Positions 5,886 to 10,820 of a DNA stretch of 10,820 nt are shown here, in pieces (positions within the stretch are counted from its first letter, which is position 1; the number at the start of each line of letters is the position of its first letter). The stretch comes from Syntrophomonadaceae bacterium (GTDB taxonomy: Bacteria > Bacillota > Syntrophomonadia > Syntrophomonadales > Syntrophomonadaceae), in contig JAAZOA010000363.1 in NCBI GenBank assembly GCA_012798055.1, forward strand, positions 1 through 10,820, given 5' to 3'. The translations under genes and the position numbers were made by a program. A model generated the notes under the pieces. It saw only the letters and a program-made list of their open reading frames with translations, was not told the DNA's origin and ran no database searches.

Positions 5886-5909
5886 TACACAAATTATACT
5901 TTTTGTCAA
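5880..5909 (-). promoter_or_regulatory. Sigma-A promoter of the cyclophilin gene
   Basis: On the minus strand there is a perfect TTGACA (5909-5904), an 18-nt spacer and a perfect TATAAT (5885-5880). The predicted start near 5873 is about 170 nt upstream of the cyclophilin ATG. That leader shows no recognised riboswitch and no convincing small gene. It also crosses the opposing promoter at 5826-5854. Confidence 0.75.
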
Positions 5910-5949
5910 GCTATTATCTGCATGGGATTGGATGAAGGAGGATGCTGTA

Positions 5950-6426
5950 TTGGACCTGCCGGCACTAATCAATCAGATAAACACACTTCAATTAGAGGTC
6001 TCCAAGAACTTCATCATGGAATCAAATCAGGTCTCCGAAGGGTTTGGACTGCAACTTACCCCAGCTGGTGCAGAGGAGATAATCAATGCACGTAATGGGC
6101 ACTTGCTTGAGCTAGGCAGGGTTGACACTGATCTAGGCATTGTAAAAAAAATCATTCTGACTTTCTGTTCATCGTCATATGTCGATAACTCTTCCTTCGT
6201 CGGCACCGTCAATGATTTGGTGCATACCTTTTATTTTTGCAAGAACCACTCCCATGACCTGATAGGTGATGACGACCTGATCGCATTGATGCAGTTCTAT
6301 TTCAATGGCTCCTGCGGCGGCAGTGTGGAGTTGCTTCGCGAACGGGAATTGTCAGCTTTTATAAGGATCTTTCTCCGAGCCTACCACGAAAACGCTTCAG
6401 GAAGGGAGGAAATGAATGCTATATGA
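5950..6426 (+). CDS. DUF6323-like protein of unknown function
   Basis: This encodes 158 residues with no signal peptide or membrane segment. The TTG at 5950 is chosen because a perfect AAGGAGG (5935-5941) sits 8 nt before it. The in-frame ATG at 5932 would place that motif inside the gene and has no ribosome binding site of its own. Visible blocks are LTPAGAEEIINARN (36-49), LGRVDTDLGIVKKIILTFCSSSYVD (55-79), FYFCKNHS (94-101) and NGSCGGSVELL, then an acidic, mostly helical C-terminus. From memory this matches Pfam DUF6323, a Clostridial family found next to DUF6179. No enzymatic motif is evident. The end overlaps the next gene by 11 nt, so the two are translated together and probably act together. 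Confidence 0.85.
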   Translation: MDLPALINQINTLQLEVSKNFIMESNQVSEGFGLQLTPAGAEEIINARNGHLLELGRVDTDLGIVKKIILTFCSSSYVDNSSFVGTVNDLVHTFYFCKNHSHDLIGDDDLIALMQFYFNGSCGGSVELLRERELSAFIRIFLRAYHENASGREEMNAI

Positions 6427-7825
6427 AGGAATAAACGGTTCGCAACCGTCCATCGTGGCAACCGACGCACCTGTCTATGAATACCATATTCTCGAACTCC
6501 TTGCCAGGGGGCAACAATCCCGAGTGTTATCTGCCCCTGAGGTACAAAAAATACAGTCCGAGATTTTGATTCTTTTACAGGACAAAATCAGGCAGTATAA
6601 TCACTCGGAAAGTAGTTCAGTGAGAGTTGACACCGCCGAATATATTCTAAGGTCTATCCTCTATACTCTGGACATCAGTCTTAGAGATTATCATGATGAA
6701 CAGCAGCTCCTGTCTATATTGAAGATTTCCTCCGTAAATTCCATTTACCAGCGGGGTTTGGAAGTGCTCGAGGAACAACTGAATGAGAGTCGGTTCTTGT
6801 ACCGACAGGTAACAATGAGCAGACTGGATCATAGCACATTTGCCTATGCATCCACAATCGAGCAAGCTATTCCTGAATTCTTCAGCAATTATGACCTGGC
6901 TTTTGGCGCCCATGACACCATAACCAGCATCGATTATCCCCTTTACTGTGATAACTGCAGCGTTTCGGGAATAACGTATATAAAGCAATACCTGCAAAAA
7001 CTAGAATTGGAAAATCGTATCTGCTTGGCTTTTTCACCATCTTCTGTAGAACGATTATTGCAGATGTATGGACACATATATGGAATTGACTATCGGGATA
7101 CCTTGGCCAACATTTCGGAGATAATCCTGGGCAACGGTATTTTCGCACTACTGACTGGCGATTACCCTGGCGGCTTGAATATCTCTGCCTTTCAATTCAA
7201 GATTTTGTGTGATATGTTGCAATCCCTGCAGGAACCAGCCATCCATGAACTGATTGATAGCGCCCAATCAGAGCTCTTTCGCCATCTCGGCTTATCCGAA
7301 AAGCAATTTATCAGCTATTATGCTGGTTTACCGAACAATCTGACTCCCAGGATAATAAAGGCACGAGAAAATAACAGCCTGGCTAACATCATAGTTGTGA
7401 ACCCGGTGCCACCCAAAAAAGCAGTTCAACAATTCTCCCCGGGACCGAAACTTGATTCCATGGCGTTTCGCATGCTGGTTGATCAATTGCTGCAATGTTC
7501 TGAGTGCTCGGCAAAACTAAACCTTATAGGTAGCCGGGTGAAATCACTTGATGACTTCCTGGACATCCTGGAAGCCGACTGCCTTGAAGGAGAGGACTAC
7601 CGGGCTCTCTTCCAAAACCTTGGCGATCTGGAACTCTCCTTACTGCTCAGGACGGTCCTGCCCGAGGCAACAAGGTGTCAGGATTTCGAGCGGATCGTCG
7701 TTTCCTTGGATGCGCCTGGCCAAGAGGATGACTGGCGCACAATCTTAAAGCAGGTCCTAACTGAACTCCCTGCGGAACAGTATAAAGCGGTAGAAAGATT
7801 TACTCATAGGGTAGCTTCTTTTTGA
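6416..7825 (+). CDS. DUF6179-like protein of unknown function
   Basis: This encodes 469 residues, cytoplasmic by appearance. The ATG at 6416 follows GGGAGGA by 5-6 nt within the end of the preceding gene; a second ATG at 6412 is out of frame. The N-terminal half is helical with YHILELLARGQ (23-33), a serine-rich SESSSVRVDTAEYILRSILYTL (about 63-84) and DYPLYCDNCSVSGITYIKQYL, whose C-x2-C pair is notable. Later regions contain NISEIILGNGIFALLTGDYPGGLNIS, and near the C-terminus CSECSAKL, another C-x2-C. From memory it resembles Pfam DUF6179, the usual partner of DUF6323. Four cysteines in two C-x2-C pairs could bind a metal, but this is speculation. The 3' end overlaps the opposite-strand DUF5655-like gene by 69 nt. 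Confidence 0.85.
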   Translation: MLYEGINGSQPSIVATDAPVYEYHILELLARGQQSRVLSAPEVQKIQSEILILLQDKIRQYNHSESSSVRVDTAEYILRSILYTLDISLRDYHDEQQLLSILKISSVNSIYQRGLEVLEEQLNESRFLYRQVTMSRLDHSTFAYASTIEQAIPEFFSNYDLAFGAHDTITSIDYPLYCDNCSVSGITYIKQYLQKLELENRICLAFSPSSVERLLQMYGHIYGIDYRDTLANISEIILGNGIFALLTGDYPGGLNISAFQFKILCDMLQSLQEPAIHELIDSAQSELFRHLGLSEKQFISYYAGLPNNLTPRIIKARENNSLANIIVVNPVPPKKAVQQFSPGPKLDSMAFRMLVDQLLQCSECSAKLNLIGSRVKSLDDFLDILEADCLEGEDYRALFQNLGDLELSLLLRTVLPEATRCQDFERIVVSLDAPGQEDDWRTILKQVLTELPAEQYKAVERFTHRVASF

Positions 7826-8197
7826 GAAGTCGTAGGCCTCTCGCAGCCACTCCTCGACCGGACCGTCCACATCACCTGGACTGCTTATTATGATATGATG
7901 CGTCCAACGGTTGGTTTGCGGATTGGCTGTCTCTACTATCCGGTCATGTTTTACCAGTCTATCCAAGGCAAAGGTTAAAACGAGACTGCCGATAGGCCGG
8001 GCATGTTTAGTGGGTTCGGCACTGAATCTGAGCGGCAGCCATACCCACGCGAATTTATATTTAGTGCCCCAAGATATCTGTGACTTTTTGACTTCAATCG
8101 TGGCAGGACCTATGCGGTCTATCAACTGGGCAATTGCCTTGAAGGAGTCCAGTTGTTGGGGATAACCGGCAAAAAACCTCGTCGCCTCACAAGTCAC
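7757..8197 (-). CDS. DUF5655-like protein of unknown function
   Basis: With the GTG start at 8197 this gives 146 residues. GGAAGGGGAG lies about 9 nt upstream of that GTG, whereas a TTG at 8218 would absorb the motif into the gene. The sequence runs FFAGYPQQLDSFKAIAQLIDRIGP, VEVKKSQISW (approximate), KYKFAWVWLPLRF, LVLTFALDRL, then ETANPQTNRWTHHIIISSPGDVDGPVEEWLREAYDFS. This order of blocks, ending in 'H-hh...D-V-D-x2-hx-x-W-L-x-x-A-Y', matches what I remember of Pfam DUF5655, small predicted single-strand or nucleotide-binding-type proteins without known function. The last 69 nt overlap the end of the convergent DUF6179-like gene. It probably shares a transcript with the DUF4332-like gene upstream. 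Confidence 0.75.
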   Translation of the reverse strand: MTCEATRFFAGYPQQLDSFKAIAQLIDRIGPATIEVKKSQISWGTKYKFAWVWLPLRFSAEPTKHARPIGSLVLTFALDRLVKHDRIVETANPQTNRWTHHIIISSPGDVDGPVEEWLREAYDFSKRSYPMSKSFYRFILFRREFS

Positions 8198-8243
8198 TGC
8201 ATTGGTCTCCCCTTCCAAATGAAAACAACTCCTATCTAACAGT

Positions 8244-8275
8244 TATAGGGATTGGCTAACCCGCCAATCCCTATA
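8244..8275 (-). other. Perfect 13-bp hairpin between two minus-strand genes
   Basis: TATAGGGATTGGC (8244-8256) and GCCAATCCCTATA (8263-8275) are perfect inverted copies around a 6-nt loop. The hairpin starts about 20 nt after the stop of the DUF4332-like gene and ends about 47 nt before the DUF5655-like start. Neither strand has a T-tract after it, so it is not a typical intrinsic terminator. It may act as a partial terminator, an RNA-processing or stability element, or a protein site. Confidence 0.6.
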
Positions 8276-8295
8276 TGCTCCAGAAGATTAACTTG

Positions 8296-8700
8296 CTAAC
8301 AGTACACCGATCTAGGCAGTTCCGTAGCTTGTTTGATCCAATTGGTCACCTGTTGCAAAGCTGGTATTTTACGTACATACTTCTTGCCCTGATTGGCTTC
8401 CACCATCTTGGCCCATAGATTCTCAGGTTTCCTCCTCGCCAGCTCCGGCACCGTATCTATTCCCACTGCTTCCAGGAGCTCTGCATAATACACCCCTACG
8501 CCCTTGACTCTCAATAAATCAGCCTGCTTGGTCCATTTGAATATCAGCGGAACAGGTATACCTGTTTTTTTCGACAATCGCCTGCGGCCTTTTTGGGTTT
8601 TGGCTACCTCCAAGAGATGCTGAACGGAATTAAGCCCAGCATATTTAAGCCGATACTCGTATGTCCCTTTGATCCCATCAATAATGCTAAGCTTGGCCAA
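8296..8700 (-). CDS. DUF4332 protein with helix-hairpin-helix repeats
   Basis: This encodes 134 residues from a TTG start, with AAAGGAGGG about 7 nt upstream. Two helix-hairpin-helix-like modules are visible: IDGIKGTYEYRLKYAGLNSVQHLLE (about 7-31) and RVKGVGVYYAELLEAVGIDTVPELARRKPENL (about 64-95). They are joined by KGRRRLSKKTGIPVPLIFKWTKQADLL. This is the usual build and length of Pfam DUF4332 proteins, which resemble the tandem helix-hairpin-helix folds of DNA polymerase beta and related DNA-binding proteins. Non-specific nucleic acid binding is the likely property; the biological role is unknown. The protein is very basic, which fits. Confidence 0.88.
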   Translation of the reverse strand: MAKLSIIDGIKGTYEYRLKYAGLNSVQHLLEVAKTQKGRRRLSKKTGIPVPLIFKWTKQADLLRVKGVGVYYAELLEAVGIDTVPELARRKPENLWAKMVEANQGKKYVRKIPALQQVTNWIKQATELPRSVYC

Positions 8701-8908
8701 CTGTGATCCCTCCTTTCATTCACTGCGAAAAATATTGAAGTAATAAATAATAACCGGCCTGGGCAGTCAAACATAATTTGCGGAAAACGCCGGTTGGCAA
8801 TCTTGCAAGATGAGCTTTGCTTGTCAACCCTCGGGGTTATATTCCGATAATTGCTGGGGCTGTAAAAAAGCGTCAGTATGTGATGAGTTGGCGACCGATC
8901 CCCTAAAT

Positions 8909-8917
8909 ATTATACCA
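8909..8917 (-). promoter_or_regulatory. Extended -10 promoter candidate for the DUF4332-like gene
   Basis: On the minus strand TGG is followed directly by a perfect TATAAT (8914-8909). No good -35 lies 17 nt upstream; TTGTCA is present but 23 nt away. Extended -10 promoters can work without a -35. If used, transcription starts near 8902 with a structured leader of about 200 nt before the TTG at 8700. Confidence 0.4.
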
Positions 8918-9084
8918 TATTCCTACCATTTATCCCCTGACAAAAAGGTATAAATTCAGCCATATTTCGCCGTTTCTGCAGCCAAGTCATGTAACTAATA
9001 TCCTATACACCCACATTTTTCTTCTCCACATGCATCCTCCCAATTGCCATGTTATAATTACCCCAAGCCATAAATCGATCTGGT

Positions 9085-9114
9085 TTGGCATAGCGCTTTC
9101 GATCCAGTCATAAT
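9085..9114 (+). promoter_or_regulatory. Sigma-A promoter of the HerA-like ATPase gene
   Basis: TTGGCA (9085-9090), an 18-nt spacer and CATAAT (9109-9114) each match consensus in five of six positions. The start near 9121 gives a leader of about 30 nt to the ATG at 9151. A second candidate is a perfect TATAAT with a TG extension at 9050-9058, but without a -35 box. Confidence 0.6.
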
Positions 9115-9150
9115 TGTTTTGCCCAAATATAGTACTGAAGGGGTGACCTT

Positions 9151-10641
9151 ATGTCGGATGTTAAATTGTTGATCGCCAAGGGCGAAACTGACGTATTCCT
9201 GCTTCCCCAGATGGCCAATCGCCATGGTTTGATAACTGGAGCCACTGGGACGGGTAAAACAGTCTCCCTGCAAGTATTGGCGGAGAACTTCAGCGCCCTG
9301 GGCACACCGGCGTTTTTGTCCGATATCAAAGGTGACTTGTCAGGGCTGGGTGCTGCCGGAGGCAACAATCCCAAAATCGAAGAGAGAATCAATTCCCTGG
9401 GGCTGGGCACTTTCGACTATCATCCTTACCCAGTCCAATACTGGGACGTTTTTGGCGAGCAAGGGCTGCCGGTACGAACTACCATTTCGGAAATGGGTCC
9501 ATTGCTGTTATCCAGGTTGCTTAACCTGAATGACGTGCAGAGCGGTGTTTTGAATCTGGTTTTCAAGATAGCTGATGACCAGGGATTGCTGTTACTGGAC
9601 CTTAAAGACCTAAGGGCGATGCTGACCTATGTCGGTGACCACGCTTCCGAATATACAGTGGAATACGGCACGATTTCCAAACAGTCGATCGGTGCGATCC
9701 AGCGGGCCCTCCTGGTAATTGAAGAGCAGGGCGGTGATAGATTCTTCGCCGAACCAGCCTTGGATATTTTGGACTTCATCAAAACTGATGCCAACGGTTT
9801 CGGTTATATAAATATTTTGGCCTGCGAAAAATTGTTCCAGTCTCCAGCCCTTTACTCGACATTTTTGTTGTGGCTGTTATCCGAGCTCTATGAAAACCTG
9901 CCCGAAGTAGGCGACCTGGATCGTCCCAAGATGGTATTTTTCTTTGACGAAGCTCACCTTCTATTCGATGAAGCTCCCAAGATATTGCTGGACAGGGTTG
10001 AGCAGGTGGTCAGATTAATTCGCTCAAAAGGGGTGGGTGTTTATTTTGTTACCCAGAATCCAGTGGATGTCCCCGACAGCGTTGCCGGTCAGTTGGGTAA
10101 CCGTATTCAACATGCGCTGCGGGCTTATACCCCCAAAGATCAGAAGGCGATCCGCGCAGCAGCAGAAACATTCCGGCAGAATCCCAGGTATTCAGTGGAA
10201 TCGGTTATCACTGAATTGGCAGTTGGCGAGGCTCTTGTTTCCCTGTTGGATGAAAAAGGCCGACCATCGGTGGTAGAAAGGGCTTTCATGCTCCCACCAC
10301 ATAGTCATGTAGGCCCCCTTCCGGCTGACCAACGCCTGGAACAGATATACAAATCCCCTCTGAGGGCCAAATACGAGCATTCAATTGACCGGGAGTCCGC
10401 TTATGAACATTTGCAGGCCAAATACTCCCAGGAAAGAGCTGAACAGGCTGCTGCCGAAAAGACTTCCGGAAAACTGGTCACCAGAGGAGAAGACGATTAT
10501 GAAACGCCACGCAAGCGTAAGCCTGGGAGGCCCAGGGATACGCTTGCCGAAAAAGTTTCCAAATCTGCTGCCAGCAGCGTAGGGCGGACAGTTGCGAGAG
10601 AACTGGTCCGGGGACTGTTGGGATCATTCCTGCACAAGTAG
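9151..10641 (+). CDS. HerA/YjgR-type P-loop ATPase (DUF853 family)
   Basis: This encodes 496 residues with AAGGGGTGA just before the ATG. It belongs to the DUF853 branch of the FtsK/HerA ATPases, like Escherichia coli YjgR, whose physiological role is not settled. The Walker A motif is GATGTGKT (30-37), followed by LSDIKGDLSGL. The Walker B segment is MVFFFDEAHLL (261-271), followed by LLDRVEQVVRLIRSKGVGVYFVTQNPVDVPDSVAGQLGNRIQHALRAYTP, which holds the sensor residues and the probable arginine finger region. The length is normal for the family. Near the C-terminus a charged linker contains an AT-hook-like RKRKPGRPR (454-462), and the protein ends VARELVRGLLGSFLHK, the usual family tail. It is followed after 20 nt by a DNA-repair methyltransferase gene without a terminator between, suggesting co-transcription. 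Confidence 0.93.
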   Translation: MSDVKLLIAKGETDVFLLPQMANRHGLITGATGTGKTVSLQVLAENFSALGTPAFLSDIKGDLSGLGAAGGNNPKIEERINSLGLGTFDYHPYPVQYWDVFGEQGLPVRTTISEMGPLLLSRLLNLNDVQSGVLNLVFKIADDQGLLLLDLKDLRAMLTYVGDHASEYTVEYGTISKQSIGAIQRALLVIEEQGGDRFFAEPALDILDFIKTDANGFGYINILACEKLFQSPALYSTFLLWLLSELYENLPEVGDLDRPKMVFFFDEAHLLFDEAPKILLDRVEQVVRLIRSKGVGVYFVTQNPVDVPDSVAGQLGNRIQHALRAYTPKDQKAIRAAAETFRQNPRYSVESVITELAVGEALVSLLDEKGRPSVVERAFMLPPHSHVGPLPADQRLEQIYKSPLRAKYEHSIDRESAYEHLQAKYSQERAEQAAAEKTSGKLVTRGEDDYETPRKRKPGRPRDTLAEKVSKSAASSVGRTVARELVRGLLGSFLHK

Positions 10642-10661
10642 CCTGGAGGTGCAGTTTAAAA

Positions 10662-10820
10662 ATGGTCGGTTTATACAAATACCAAACCGGGATTGGGGAA
10701 ATATCCATCGCCGAGGACAACGATGCAATCGTCGCTTTGTATTTCCCATGGGAACCTCTTCCCCAGGGCGCGATTGTGCAGGAGAGCCCCTTGCTAAAAA
10801 GGGCAGGCCAGCAGCTCAAG
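10662..10820 (+). CDS. Methylated-DNA--protein-cysteine methyltransferase, N-terminal part (runs off the window)
   Basis: The first 53 codons are present, after GGAGGT about 11 nt before the ATG. The sequence YKYQTGIGEISIAEDNDAIVALYF followed by ESPLLKRAGQQLK matches the N-terminal ribonuclease-H-like domain of Ogt/MGMT proteins. These transfer alkyl groups from O6-alkylguanine to their own cysteine. The catalytic PCHR segment and the DNA-binding domain lie beyond the window, so function is predicted from the N-terminal part only. Confidence 0.75.
   Translation, partial: MVGLYKYQTGIGEISIAEDNDAIVALYFPWEPLPQGAIVQESPLLKRAGQQLK

Larger units (their letters stand above)
8701..9150. other. 450-bp intergenic region between divergent genes, with palindromes and promoters
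   Basis: No gene is convincing here. Visible structure: AACCGGC (8752-8758) with GCCGGTT (8789-8795); a 12-bp palindrome ATCTTGCAAGAT (8800-8811); AACCC/GGGTT (8826-8838); and TTATACC (8910-8916) with GGTATAA (8947-8953). A minus-strand TTGACT near 8770-8765 with a weak -10 is one possible promoter for the DUF4332-like gene. A minus-strand extended -10 at 8909-8917 is another and would give a leader of about 200 nt. A 47-codon cysteine-rich plus-strand frame (8810-8953) lacks a ribosome binding site. Confidence 0.5.

Noticed and set aside
5932..5949. ATG at 5932 as the start of the DUF6323-like gene
   Set aside because: It would place the perfect AAGGAGG inside the coding region and has no ribosome binding site of its own. 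The TTG at 5950 is ideally spaced.
7814..7830. GCTTCT-TTTTG-AGAAGT hairpin at the end of the DUF6179-like gene as a terminator
   Set aside because: The stem is only 5-6 bp and AT-rich, and no T-tract follows it on either strand.
10478..10819. A minus-strand frame of 113 codons opposite the ATPase end and the methyltransferase start
   Set aside because: It lies antisense to two well-supported plus-strand genes and has no ribosome binding site or family resemblance.

Overview
The window looks like a chromosomal segment of an anaerobic Firmicute of the class Clostridia with moderate GC content. This is inferred from four things: strong AGGAGG-type ribosome binding sites with several TTG and GTG starts, clean sigma-A promoters, a Bacillus-type ribDEBAH operon under an FMN riboswitch, and a DUF6323/DUF6179 gene pair I associate with Clostridia. 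A Syntrophomonas- or Pelotomaculum-like host is possible, but the sequence alone does not decide it.

Layout. Positions 1-25 are the 5' end of a minus-strand tRNA-Leu with a near-consensus promoter. A plus-strand gene for a small exported or membrane-anchored protein follows (238-768). The minus strand then carries the riboflavin operon: ribD, ribE, ribBA and ribH, transcribed from about 4629 down to 841. It has a sigma-A promoter, an FMN riboswitch aptamer and an attenuator terminator in its leader. Together these enzymes convert GTP and ribulose 5-phosphate to riboflavin.

The most interesting locus is just upstream of the rib promoter, at 4675-5040 on the minus strand. A thioredoxin-fold protein is preceded by an excellent ribosome binding site and ATG, but its frame contains an in-frame TGA at codon 23. 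A 7-bp stem with a GGU triloop lies 36 nt beyond the TGA, where a bacterial SECIS element is expected. I read it as a 121-residue selenoprotein with the pattern U-x5-C-x5-C. A conventional gene caller would start it at the internal ATG at 4926, which has no ribosome binding site, and would lose the probable active site.

A cytoplasmic cyclophilin follows (5183-5704, minus). A compact regulatory region at 5826-5909 holds two overlapping face-to-face promoters around an inverted repeat. From it runs a translationally coupled pair of uncharacterised genes on the plus strand (5950-6426 and 6416-7825). Two minus-strand genes for DUF5655-like and DUF4332-like proteins are separated by a perfect 13-bp hairpin. 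A 450-bp intergenic region then leads to a plus-strand HerA/YjgR-type ATPase (9151-10641) and, 20 bases downstream, the start of an O6-methylguanine-DNA methyltransferase gene that runs off the window. No mobile elements, CRISPR arrays or phage genes were seen.
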